7,285 nt of DNA, from positions 1 to 7,285 of the forward strand of contig JAGNPF010000067.1 of NCBI GenBank assembly GCA_017989775.1, given 5' to 3'. This DNA is from Flavobacterium sp. (GTDB lineage Bacteria > Bacteroidota > Bacteroidia > Flavobacteriales > Flavobacteriaceae). The notes beneath the pieces were generated by a model. That model ran no database searches and had not been told where the DNA came from. It saw only the letters and a program-made list of their open reading frames with translations. Position 1 is the first letter of the stretch; the number at the start of each line of letters is the position of its first letter. Made by a program: the position numbers and the translations under genes. This document shows positions 1 through 7,258 of this stretch, one piece after another.

Positions 1-14
1 ATTAATTTTTTCAT
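1..14 (-). CDS. Start of a downstream gene, probably a SusD-like lipoprotein (partial)
   Basis: An ATG on the minus strand at 14 opens a frame reading Met-Lys-Lys-Leu before the window ends. It begins 18 bases after the stop codon of the SusC-like receptor gene. Met-Lys-Lys is a common start of signal peptides, and in Bacteroidota a susC-like gene is nearly always followed at once by a susD-like gene for the surface lipoprotein that caps the receptor. Only four full codons are visible, so the identity rests on context alone. Confidence 0.5.
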
Positions 15-32
15 TGTCTTTGAGTTTTTATA

Positions 33-3000
33 TTAAAAATCAGCACTTAATCCAAACATCACTGTTCTTGCTTGAGGATACAAGCCTAGGTCAATTCCTG
101 AAGCCCAACTGGCATCGTGTCCAAAACGTACTTCTGGATCCATTCCGTCATACTTGGTAAAAGTGTACAAGTTGTTTACGGCTACATATACTTTTAGATT
201 GGACACAAATTTAAAAGCAGAAAGCACTTCGTTGAAATTATACCCTAAAGTTAAGTTGTTAATTCTTAAATAATCAGCATCATGCATGTAGATATCAGAA
301 ACATATTGGGTATTTCTGTTGGACACCGAAGACAATCTCGGCATTTTGTTTGAAGTGCCTTCACCGTGCCAACGATCGAATACGGCAGTCGTATAGTTTT
401 GTTTGGGGCTATCGGCAAAAGAACGGTAGGATTGCATTACTTGCATGCCATATTTACCTGCCAGAGTAGTGTTTAGATAGACATTTTTGTATTCCAAATT
501 CAACTGGATACCCAATTCAAAATCTGGATTGGGGTTCCCCAAATAAACCATGTCTTTTTCGTCAATTAATCCGTCTTGATTTTGATCCACAAAACGAACA
601 TCACCAGGGCGTTGATCGCTAAAATATGGTTTTCCGCTAGGGGTTAACCATGCATCTGCCTCATTTTGGTTTTGTATGATACCGGCTGTTTGGTACCCAT
701 AGAAATATCCAATTGGTTGTCCTACTTGTACTCTGGAAACTTCTCCAGTACCTTGAGAAAGGACATTGCTTGGTCCGTGGATGATACCATCGGTATTTTC
801 AATTCTAGTCACTTCGTTTTTGTTGTGGGCACCGCTTAGGGTGATACCATATTTGAAACCCCCTACTTTGTCGTTCCAGTTTACGGAATATTCCACACCC
901 GAGTTTTCAACATCTCCACCGTTGATGAAAGAAGGTGGTGCACCTTGGGTTCCAAGAGCTGGAGCCCTAACCAACCAGTCTTTGGTTGTTTTTTTGTACC
1001 AGTCAAAAGTCACTCCTAATTTGGAATCAAATAATCTGGCATCGATACCAAAGTCCAATTGTTCTGAAGTTTCCCATTTTATGTCAGGATTAGGAACATT
1101 GGCCAAAATTGCCGTTGTACCTGAAACAGGTTTGGTATCGCCAAAAAAGTAGCCTGGAAAAGAATAATTAATATTGGATTGGTATTGAAAAGAATCAATT
1201 TCTTCGTTTCCATTTTGTCCCCAACTTCCCCTCAATTTGGCAAAATTAAGAATCTTTGAAGTGCTTGCCATAAAATCTTCTTTGGTGATTATCCAACCAC
1301 CTGAAATCGATGGAAAATAACCCCATCTGTTTTTTTCTGCAAACCTTGAAGAACCATCGGCACGCATTGTGGCCGAAAGCATGTATTTCTCTTTGTAATC
1401 GTATTGGGCTCTAGCAAAGAAAGATTGAATGGCTCCACCACCGGCAGACCAATCGGCACCACTGGCATTAATGTCGGCAATAGAAGCGGGGCTTTGGGTA
1501 TTGTTTAGATAGGCGTATTTTGGATTGCCCGGAAACAATAAATTATTTCTGGTCGCACTTACATTGTCATTGATTTGATTGCGAACCAATTCAGTTCCTA
1601 TTACGCTTGAAAGCTTATGGCCTCCAAAGTTGGTGTCATAAGACAAGGTGTTCGTCCAAGTAGTTCTGGCTCCAAAATATTCGCTTTGAGTGGCTCCATC
1701 CGTGGCATCGTTGTAAAGAACACCTAAATGATAGGTTGGATTCATCGATCTGCTGTGCCCAAACCAGGAATCAACACCATAAATCGTTTTGAATTTCAAA
1801 TCTTTTACAGGTTCAATTTCCAAAAAGGCATTTCCGGTAATGTTATTGCCTTTGCCATAATTGTAGTTGTTTCTGTAAAACATCACGGCTACAGGATTTG
1901 TTTGACCAGTATTCAAACCGTCCAATGTAGGAGTATATCCAAATTCATTGATATTTCTATCGATTGCGGTTTGCCAGTAAGCAGGCTGCAAAGGATTCTG
2001 AACCAATGCGTTGTGCAAATCATTCCAATAGATGTTGCCGGTGGCCACTGCTCTATTTTGAGTATTTGAATAGGTAAAGTTTTCTCCAACAGTAATGATG
2101 TTGTGACTGTCGTTTTTCTTCAATACCATTTGGGTGTTGAATCGGGCAGTCAATCTTTTGTATCCTGCATCGGTAATGTTTCCGCCAAGAATACCGTCTT
2201 GTTCAAAATAAGAAAGCCCAGCAGAATAAACAATGTCTTCACTACCACCCGTAATGTTTAGGGAGTGGTTTACAACAGGGGCGTCTTTTTTGGTCATTTC
2301 GTCAATCCAGTTGGTTCCTTCCCAACCATTTTGCAGTTTTTCCCAAATTTCGTCACCCAATTGTTTTCCTGCTCCAGGATAATTGGTTTCCAACCAGCTG
2401 TTGTCGTGCACCATTGCATTCCAGTTGATAGGAGCTTTCCCGTCATTAACCATTCCTTCGTCATTGATGTACATGTATTCTTGGGCGTTTAACGGATCCA
2501 AGTTTTTGTATATGTTTTGCAAACCGAAATAGTAATCATAGCTAATTTTTGCCGGACGATCTTTACGCCCTTTTACGGTGGTGATCAAAACAACCCCATT
2601 GGCAGCTCTGGAACCGTAGATGGCTGCAGAAGCGGCGTCTTTCAACACATCGACAGACTCAATGTCAGAAGGATTCAAATAATCGATATTTCCTACCGAC
2701 ACTCCATCGACTACATATAATGGATTTGAATTACCAATAGTACCCAGTCCACGAATGGTCACCCTAGTACCTGCTCCAGGCGAACCGTTGTTTTTGGTAA
2801 TGCTGATACCCGGTGCAATTCCTTGAAGGGCATCCATTGCCGAACCCGTGTTCAGCGATGCCAAGTCTTCTCCTTTAAAGTTGGAACTTGCTCCCGTGAT
2901 AAGGCCTTTTTTCTGGGTACCATATCCAATTACAACCACTTCCTGCAACGATTGCGATTCAGGTTTTAGTTTTACATCAATGGTACTTCTGCCCTTGATG

Positions 3001-3251
3001 GTTTCTTGAACGGTGGCGTATCCCACAAAACTAAAAACTAAAGTACCATTGGAATCGGCCTTTAGTTGGTAACTTCCATCCATGTCCGAAACAGTTGCCT
3101 TTGTTGTTCCTTTAATTAAAATGGAAACTCCCGGAATGGGTAATCCGTTTTCGTCAATTATTTTCCCTTTTATGGAAACATCCTGTGCTTGTCCATAAAC
3201 GGAAAATAGAACGGATAAAAAACAAAAAATAAGTAATTTTGTTAATTTCAT
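33..3251 (-). CDS. SusC/RagA family TonB-linked outer membrane receptor
   Basis: Outer membrane receptor of 1072 residues, full length for SusC-type transporters, which import oligosaccharides or other large nutrients together with a SusD-like lipoprotein using TonB energy. A signal peptide covers residues 1-22, with a likely cut after Gly-Gln-Ala. Residues 26-97 form a carboxypeptidase-D-like regulatory domain typical of the family. A TonB-box-like stretch LQEVVVIGYGT lies at 103-113, followed by the plug domain to about 228 with the SusC hallmark DAASAAIYGSRAANGVVLI from 205. The rest is a beta barrel with an acidic DQNQDGLIDEKDM loop at 889-901 that resembles a calcium-binding loop, and it ends in Phe as outer membrane barrels do. 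The ATG at 3251 is preceded by an A-rich leader without a clear ribosome site, normal for this phylum. A probable susD gene follows after 18 bases. The family is certain; the substrate is unknown. Confidence 0.96.
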   Translation of the reverse strand: MKLTKLLIFCFLSVLFSVYGQAQDVSIKGKIIDENGLPIPGVSILIKGTTKATVSDMDGSYQLKADSNGTLVFSFVGYATVQETIKGRSTIDVKLKPESQSLQEVVVIGYGTQKKGLITGASSNFKGEDLASLNTGSAMDALQGIAPGISITKNNGSPGAGTRVTIRGLGTIGNSNPLYVVDGVSVGNIDYLNPSDIESVDVLKDAASAAIYGSRAANGVVLITTVKGRKDRPAKISYDYYFGLQNIYKNLDPLNAQEYMYINDEGMVNDGKAPINWNAMVHDNSWLETNYPGAGKQLGDEIWEKLQNGWEGTNWIDEMTKKDAPVVNHSLNITGGSEDIVYSAGLSYFEQDGILGGNITDAGYKRLTARFNTQMVLKKNDSHNIITVGENFTYSNTQNRAVATGNIYWNDLHNALVQNPLQPAYWQTAIDRNINEFGYTPTLDGLNTGQTNPVAVMFYRNNYNYGKGNNITGNAFLEIEPVKDLKFKTIYGVDSWFGHSRSMNPTYHLGVLYNDATDGATQSEYFGARTTWTNTLSYDTNFGGHKLSSVIGTELVRNQINDNVSATRNNLLFPGNPKYAYLNNTQSPASIADINASGADWSAGGGAIQSFFARAQYDYKEKYMLSATMRADGSSRFAEKNRWGYFPSISGGWIITKEDFMASTSKILNFAKLRGSWGQNGNEEIDSFQYQSNINYSFPGYFFGDTKPVSGTTAILANVPNPDIKWETSEQLDFGIDARLFDSKLGVTFDWYKKTTKDWLVRAPALGTQGAPPSFINGGDVENSGVEYSVNWNDKVGGFKYGITLSGAHNKNEVTRIENTDGIIHGPSNVLSQGTGEVSRVQVGQPIGYFYGYQTAGIIQNQNEADAWLTPSGKPYFSDQRPGDVRFVDQNQDGLIDEKDMVYLGNPNPDFELGIQLNLEYKNVYLNTTLAGKYGMQVMQSYRSFADSPKQNYTTAVFDRWHGEGTSNKMPRLSSVSNRNTQYVSDIYMHDADYLRINNLTLGYNFNEVLSAFKFVSNLKVYVAVNNLYTFTKYDGMDPEVRFGHDASWASGIDLGLYPQARTVMFGLSADF

Positions 3252-3422
3252 TTTTCTAATTTTTTTTTGGTTAGTTAAAGTAAATTGTATTATTTCTGTA
3301 AAAACTTACTAAAACATTCACAAAAACAGAAAAAATGTTAATTGTATGTTAATAGATTTTTATCATTTACTGATGTTTTTTTTACACATTACAAAATTTA
3401 TTTCTAAAATTATTATTAAATA

Positions 3423-3457
3423 CAAATTTATTTTCGATTAAAATTTAGATAAACAAA
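3423..3457 (-). promoter_or_regulatory. Candidate Bacteroidota promoter of the SusC-like gene
   Basis: On the minus strand TAAATTTG (3430-3423) fits the -7 consensus TAnnTTTG of Bacteroidota, and TTTG (3457-3454) lies 23 bases upstream as a -33 element. The spacing is at the long end of what is known for the group. Transcription would start near 3416 and give a leader of about 165 nt before the ATG at 3251. I found no other full TAnnTTTG match on this strand between 3252 and 3530. Prediction from consensus only. Confidence 0.45.
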
Positions 3458-3466
3458 TTACCCCGC

Positions 3467-3528
3467 TAATCCCCCTGTCATCATTTTGAGAAAACAAAGA
3501 AATTAATCTCCCCCGTTGTCATCAAAAT
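3467..3528. repeat. Imperfect direct repeat upstream of the receptor promoter
   Basis: TAATCCCCCTGTCATC (3467-3482) recurs as TAATCTCCCCCGTTGTCATC (3504-3523), about 38-41 bases on, the second copy carrying four extra bases. The pair lies directly upstream of the candidate -33 element of the susC-like gene, where activator sites would be expected, and its C-runs stand out in AT-rich surroundings. A role as operator is inferred from position and repetition only. Confidence 0.45.
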
Positions 3529-3545
3529 AACGCAACTATCAATTC

Positions 3546-3570
3546 TGTCGAAAAAACGGTTTTTTTGACA
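3546..3570. repeat. 25-bp near-perfect palindrome
   Basis: TGTCGAAAAAAC and GGTTTTTTTGACA form two 12-base arms around one central base (3558), with a single non-complementary pair (G at 3550 against T at 3566). It lies about 90 bases upstream of the candidate -33 element of the receptor gene. The tiny centre and the lack of a following T-run argue against a terminator, so a dimeric regulator site is more likely. Function is inferred. Confidence 0.45.
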
Positions 3571-3664
3571 ATACTTCAATCATAAAAACAACTACCCGCG
3601 ACAGACATTACACCCACTCTTATGATTTTTTTTCGCGGCAATGGTTTAACATACTTGACCAGGG

Positions 3665-3686
3665 GCCGGAAAAACAGCCGGAAAAA
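3665..3686. repeat. Short tandem repeat of GCCGGAAAAA
   Basis: GCCGGAAAAA occurs at 3665-3674 and again at 3677-3686, a period of 12 bases. The two CCGG cores could also pair as a weak 4-bp stem. It stands just before the open frame that holds the regulator relic. No function can be assigned. Confidence 0.35.
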
Positions 3687-3745
3687 TTTAGAAAACGGGC
3701 AATTTCATCAATTTCATTTTTCTGAATTTCCTACAAGTTATACTA

Positions 3746-3961
3746 TTGATTTTCGGTAATATTAATTTTACTACTTCACAATCAATACAAAAACACATCA
3801 AAAACCTGCATTTGGATTTTCTTAAAAAATTAAAAGAAAAAAAGCCCACCATTTCTCCTCGCGAACTGGATTTATCCACCGAAATCATGAACATTTCAAG
3901 CACTGGAATCAAACTGACTCGATACCGATTAAAAAAAAAGGCTCTACTGGAAATATTGTGA
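3746..3961 (+). pseudogene. Relic of a SusR-like regulator, C-terminal LuxR-type helix-turn-helix
   Basis: A plus-strand frame, open from 3692 to the TGA at 3959-3961, encodes 71 residues counted from a TTG at 3746. Residues 14-43 match the pattern I know from the cytoplasmic end of Bacteroidota Y_Y_Y/SusR-like and other LuxR-type regulators: HLDFLKKLKEK (22-32), then PTISPREL (34-41) where the family has P-x-L-T-P-x-E-L, and RYRLKKK (59-65) where the family has RYRLRKKL. Between these, the usual stretch of about 20 residues carrying helices of the DNA-binding motif is shortened to STEIMNIS (44-51), as if several small deletions had occurred. The large N-terminal sensor part is absent and there is no ATG or leader. 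The gene stands divergent to the susC-like gene, a usual place for such regulators. I read it as a dead remnant; a small expressed protein is the less likely alternative. Confidence 0.6.
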
Positions 3962-3978
3962 GCCAATTCTTTTTTTAA

Positions 3979-4096
3979 ACCATTAAGATAAAAATTAAGA
4001 ACCATTAAGTTGCTTATGTTTTAGTTTTGAAAACATTCAAACCATTAAGAATAGGCGAACACAAGACAATGTAAATCTTAATTTTCTTAATGTGGT
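3979..4096. repeat. ATTAAG/CTTAAT-rich inverted repeat, possibly a dispersed intergenic element
   Basis: The left arm ACCATTAAGATAAAAATTAAG (3979-3999) pairs with the right arm CTTAATTTTCTTAATGTGGT (4077-4096) apart from small gaps. CCATTAAG occurs three times (3980, 4002, 4042), ATTAAG four times in all on the left, and CTTAAT twice on the right (4077, 4086). A 15-bp palindrome with one mismatch (4094-4108) overlaps the right edge. Similar sequences are, as far as I recall, common between genes in Flavobacterium genomes, so this may be one copy of a repeat family. No coding capacity is seen in it. Confidence 0.5.
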
Positions 4097-4180
4097 AAAC
4101 GGTTTGCCTTTTAACATTTCAAACAAAAGCCCATAGAACAAAAAAGAAAACCTGACCGGATTCTTGATACTTATTTAAAC

Positions 4181-4211
4181 AAAAAAAGCGCCATCAGATT
4201 GAAGATGGCGC
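4181..4211 (-). terminator. Intrinsic terminator of murF
   Basis: Read on the minus strand, an 8-bp perfect stem GCGCCATC/GATGGCGC (4211-4204 with 4195-4188) with an 8-base loop is followed at once by seven T (4187-4181). It lies 23 bases after the murF stop. There is no T-run on the other side, so it acts in the minus direction only. Confidence 0.93.
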
Positions 4212-4234
4212 CCATAATTTGAATATATTGTTGG

Positions 4235-5518
4235 CTACAAAAAACCTAATGTTCGTTCCAAGGCCATTCCCCTGGAACCTTTGATTAGAATAGAACTGTT
4301 TTCGATTTTAGTGTTTTGCAAATAATCGGAAAACGATTCGAAAGTTTCGTAAAAATGAAAATAATCTTTATGGATTTGATTGGAATAAAATTCCTTTCCA
4401 ATAAAACAACAAACCACCCCATTTGAATTCAAAAGCGAGTCCACGATTGTTTGATGTTCCCGTTGACTTTCCTCTCCCAATTCAAACATGTCGCCCAATA
4501 TCATGACCTTGTTGGCATTGTCCAATTGCAAGAAGTTTGTTATGGCAACAGCCATACTACTTGGATTGGCATTATAAGCATCCAAAATAATCTGGTTGGT
4601 TCCTTTGGACAAAAGCTGCGATCGGTTGTTCTCGGGAACATACCCTTCCAAGGCTTCTTTTATGGCCAAGTCATCGACTCCAAAATATTTCCCAATCGTG
4701 AGCGCTGCATTGATGTTGTTGGCATTGTAAAGTCCAATTAAATGGGTTTTAACGGAAAGATTCGAAAAAGAGATTTCCACAAATGGATTGGCCGTCACAG
4801 AATTAATGTTCACGTCTGCCTCTTCTTTGTTTACGCCAAAAGAATAGGACTTCATTTTTTTGGACTTCTCAACCTGAATAGGATCGTCTAAGTTAATGAA
4901 TGCCAATTTAATGTTTTCGGACAGATAATTATACATCTCGCTTTTGCCTTCAATGACTCCTTTTACTCCACCAAAACCTTCCAAATGGGCTTTGCCGAAA
5001 TTGGTGATATACCCGTAATCCGGTTTGGCCAACTGACACAGAAATTCAATCTCTTTTTTATGGTTGGCTCCCATTTCCACGATTCCCAACTCGGTTTCAT
5101 TGTCAAAAGACAACAAAGTCAAAGGAACGCCAATATGATTGTTCAAATTTCCGACAGTTGCTTTTGTGTTGTATTTTTTGGAAAGAACCGCATGAATCAA
5201 TTCTTTGGTGGTTGTTTTTCCGTTGCTTCCGGTAAGCGCAATAATGGGCAATTTTAAATATTGGCGATGAAACTTGGCCAATTCTTGCAAGGCCGTCAAG
5301 CTGTCTTCGACCAAAATGGTTCTTTGGTCAACGTAGTAGTCCTTGTTGTCTATTATTACACAAGAAGCTCCTTTTTCGAGTGCTTCTTTGGCAAATGTGT
5401 TGGCATCAAAATTTTCGCCTTTTATGGCGACAAACATCGAATTGGGCTCTATTTTTCGGGTATCGATAGAAACGGCTTTGCATTTCAAAAACAAGCCATG
5501 AATGTGGGAAATTTTCAT
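4235..5518 (-). CDS. murF: UDP-N-acetylmuramoyl-tripeptide--D-alanyl-D-alanine ligase
   Basis: Cytoplasmic ATP-dependent Mur ligase that joins D-Ala-D-Ala to the UDP-MurNAc-tripeptide, the last soluble step of peptidoglycan precursor synthesis. With the ATG at 5518 the product has 427 residues, a usual size. The N-terminal substrate domain carries SIDTRKI (17-23) and FVAIKGENFDAN (29-40). The ATPase domain has the P-loop TGSNGKTTT (96-104), NNHIGVP (126-132), VEMGANHKKEI (147-157), TNFGKAHLEGFG (172-183) and EGKSE (190-194), whose Lys192 is the likely carbamylated residue. The C-terminal domain has the MurF signature DAYNANPSSM (313-322), LGDMFELGEES (341-351) and IKGSRGMALER (412-422). A longer start at 5566 would add 16 residues encoded by the terminator hairpin and its T-rich tail; these do not belong to the family, so it was rejected. 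The gene follows gldJ by 63 bases and ends before a strong terminator. Confidence 0.95.
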   Translation of the reverse strand: MKISHIHGLFLKCKAVSIDTRKIEPNSMFVAIKGENFDANTFAKEALEKGASCVIIDNKDYYVDQRTILVEDSLTALQELAKFHRQYLKLPIIALTGSNGKTTTKELIHAVLSKKYNTKATVGNLNNHIGVPLTLLSFDNETELGIVEMGANHKKEIEFLCQLAKPDYGYITNFGKAHLEGFGGVKGVIEGKSEMYNYLSENIKLAFINLDDPIQVEKSKKMKSYSFGVNKEEADVNINSVTANPFVEISFSNLSVKTHLIGLYNANNINAALTIGKYFGVDDLAIKEALEGYVPENNRSQLLSKGTNQIILDAYNANPSSMAVAITNFLQLDNANKVMILGDMFELGEESQREHQTIVDSLLNSNGVVCCFIGKEFYSNQIHKDYFHFYETFESFSDYLQNTKIENSSILIKGSRGMALERTLGFL

Positions 5519-5522
5519 TTTT

Positions 5523-5563
5523 AAAAAAATTAAAATAATAAAAGCCCTAAAAAGGGCTTTTAT
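5523..5563 (-). terminator. Intrinsic terminator between gldJ and murF
   Basis: On the minus strand an 11-bp perfect stem ATAAAAGCCCT/AGGGCTTTTAT (5563-5553 with 5548-5538), loop TTTT, is followed by a T-rich tail with seven T at 5529-5523. It begins 18 bases after the gldJ stop and its tail runs to 4 bases before the murF start. It should end most gldJ transcripts. Since murF has no evident promoter of its own in the gap, some read-through or a promoter inside gldJ is implied. Confidence 0.9.
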
Positions 5564-5581
5564 CATTATGAAGTGAAAAAA

Positions 5582-7258
5582 TTAATGTCTGGCTTTTTTT
5601 CCCTTTTCGGATTTGGCTCCAACTTTAGACATTGCGCACCTAAACCCAATGTAATCTGTTGCCATATCTTGAGGAAAATATCTTCTTTGTGCAGGATCCA
5701 ACCAATAGGCCCTGTCTCTCCAAGACCCTCCTTTGTAAACTCTCACATTGTCGTCTATGAAAGTTGTTCTCTTATTTGACCTGTCGTATTTTCTAACCAT
5801 CTTCCCTAAACTGTCAGTGGTTACATTGTGTTTAGGAGAGTTGTACATGTCTCTATCTTCTTTTACTTTTTTATCGGTAGATTCCGCGTCTGCAAAATTA
5901 AAATATCTGGAAGATTGTTTATCTCCATCTCTATAGTTGATGTTATTACTCTTATCAAAATTTTGTCTTAGATAAGTTTCATTTTCATCGACTGGCACTT
6001 GGACAATTTGCCCTGGAAAACTTGTGGCAACTTTTTTACCGTTGCTCAATGTTTTATATTGAATACTGTCTTTGGTTACAACTTCAATTTTACCGTCTTT
6101 TCCAATTTTATTTTTGGTGTATTGATTTCCTCTAAAGTAATTGAAATCATTTGCTTCGTTGTCAACGATTGGTCTGTAAACGTCCATAACCCATTCGGCA
6201 ACGTTTCCTGCCATATCGTACAATCCAAAATCATTTGCTGGATATTTCTTAACTTCATTGGTAATGTCGGCACCGTCATCAGACCATCCTGCTATACCAC
6301 CGTAATCACCGTTTCCTTGTTTGAAGTTGGCCAATTGATCCCCTTTGCTTTGTCTTTTCCCGGAGCGTGTGTAGCTGCCTGACCAAGGATATTTCTTTTG
6401 TCCTTTATAGATGTTGTATTCTCTTTGACCCACGTCGGCGGCGGCGGCATATTCCCATTCCGCTTCGGTTGGAAGCCTGTATTCAGGAAGCAAAATCCCT
6501 GAAGATCTTTGTGCGTATATGTTTGTTGGTTCCGCTGTAGCACCATTTTTTCCCTTCGGTGCTTTTCTTGCTCCTTTTTTTCCAGGCAAAACAATTTCTG
6601 AATTCCCTCCGTAAGCGGATGTTGGTGAATTCAAATAGGTTTCCGTGTCAAAATTTTGTTCGGCGGTTACGTCCAAGGTTTTGGCATTCTTTTTAAGATA
6701 ACCATTTTTCTCAAGCAAAGCTTCGTTGACACGTTGTGTTCTCCATTTTGCAAATTCTACTGCCTGAATCCAGTTTACCCCCACAACAGGATAATCTGCA
6801 TAAGAAGGATGTCTCAAATAGTTGTTGGTCATCGTTTCGTTGTAACCCAATCTATTTCTCCAAACCAAAGTATCGGGAGAAGCTCCCAGGTATATGTGTT
6901 TGTAATTTTCATCCGTTGGTGGAAAAACTTTTTTTACCCAGTCCAAATACTCTAAATACATTGCATTGGTCACTTCCGTTTCATCCATATAAAAAGATTG
7001 CACATGTTGTTGCGTTGGAGTATTATTCCAATCGTGCATAACGTCGTCTTCCACTTTTCCCATCGTAAATGTTCCTCCCTCAATAAAAACCAAACCAGGT
7101 CCTGCTTCTTGTTTCTTTGAGGCCTTTTTACCATCTACGTTCCAACCTGTAGCTCGTGACGAATTTTTCGAACTTGACTTTTTGCTACAACTTGCAAAAC
7201 CTAACGCCAAGATTAGCGCCAACATCAATCTCAAAGCCATCATTTTATTTACTTTCAT
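5582..7258 (-). CDS. gldJ: Gliding motility lipoprotein GldJ
   Basis: Lipoprotein of 558 residues required, in Flavobacterium johnsoniae, for gliding and type IX secretion. The N-terminus is a lipoprotein signal peptide with lipobox GFASC, Cys24 being the lipidated residue, then a Ser/Lys-rich linker. Residues 54-543 form a formylglycine-generating-enzyme (sulfatase-modifying factor) fold: GGTFTMG (61-67), DETEVTNAMYLEYL (92-105), PVVGVNWIQAVEFAKW (157-172), YRLPTEAEWEYAA (260-272), NDFGLYDMAGNVAEW (342-356), VYKGGSWRDRAYW (507-519) and GFRC (538-541). Long insertions at about 175-256 and 362-505 set it apart from the enzymes and fit GldJ. The only cysteines are Cys24 and Cys541; the catalytic pair of the enzymes falls on Asp515 and Trp519, so it should not be catalytic. 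The tail is short and basic, a region needed for function in F. johnsoniae GldJ. The start at 7258 gives an ideal signal peptide. The related protein GldK was considered, but the length and the context with murF favour GldJ. Confidence 0.93.
   Translation of the reverse strand: MKVNKMMALRLMLALILALGFASCSKKSSSKNSSRATGWNVDGKKASKKQEAGPGLVFIEGGTFTMGKVEDDVMHDWNNTPTQQHVQSFYMDETEVTNAMYLEYLDWVKKVFPPTDENYKHIYLGASPDTLVWRNRLGYNETMTNNYLRHPSYADYPVVGVNWIQAVEFAKWRTQRVNEALLEKNGYLKKNAKTLDVTAEQNFDTETYLNSPTSAYGGNSEIVLPGKKGARKAPKGKNGATAEPTNIYAQRSSGILLPEYRLPTEAEWEYAAAADVGQREYNIYKGQKKYPWSGSYTRSGKRQSKGDQLANFKQGNGDYGGIAGWSDDGADITNEVKKYPANDFGLYDMAGNVAEWVMDVYRPIVDNEANDFNYFRGNQYTKNKIGKDGKIEVVTKDSIQYKTLSNGKKVATSFPGQIVQVPVDENETYLRQNFDKSNNINYRDGDKQSSRYFNFADAESTDKKVKEDRDMYNSPKHNVTTDSLGKMVRKYDRSNKRTTFIDDNVRVYKGGSWRDRAYWLDPAQRRYFPQDMATDYIGFRCAMSKVGAKSEKGKKARH

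Larger units (their letters stand above)
3252..4180. other. Long gene-poor region between the SusC-like gene and the murF terminator
   Basis: About 930 bases without an intact gene on either strand. Positions 3252-3422 are very AT-rich and would be the untranslated leader of the receptor mRNA; TGTTAAT occurs twice there (near 3335 and 3347). Positions 3460-3690 are richer in G and C and hold direct repeats, a palindrome and a short tandem repeat. Positions 3746-3961 hold the relic of a regulator gene, and 3979-4096 an inverted-repeat element. Between 4109 and 4180 I see nothing recognisable. The layout suggests that a regulator gene once filled much of this space. Confidence 0.6.

Noticed and set aside
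766..1152. Plus-strand open frames within the SusC-like gene, here and at 1728-2069, 2265-2492 and 2517-2720
   Set aside because: They lie antisense to a clear, full-length receptor gene and show no family motifs.
3578..3638. Nested short inverted repeats (AATCATAA/TTATGATT and CCGCGA/TCGCGG)
   Set aside because: The two arm pairs (8 and 6 bases) are far apart with long loops and are expected by chance in such AT-rich DNA.
3688..4005. Minus-strand open frame of 105 codons opposite the regulator relic
   Set aside because: Its sequence is the reverse of the relic and repeat region, shows no recognisable domain, and has no promoter or leader.
4022..4029. TAGTTTTG on the plus strand, a match to TAnnTTTG
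   Set aside because: No -33 element at suitable distance and no gene downstream on that strand; it lies within the repeat element.
3252..4180. CRISPR array, tRNA or other structured RNA gene
   Set aside because: No regular spacer-repeat pattern, no cloverleaf and no known RNA consensus was seen.
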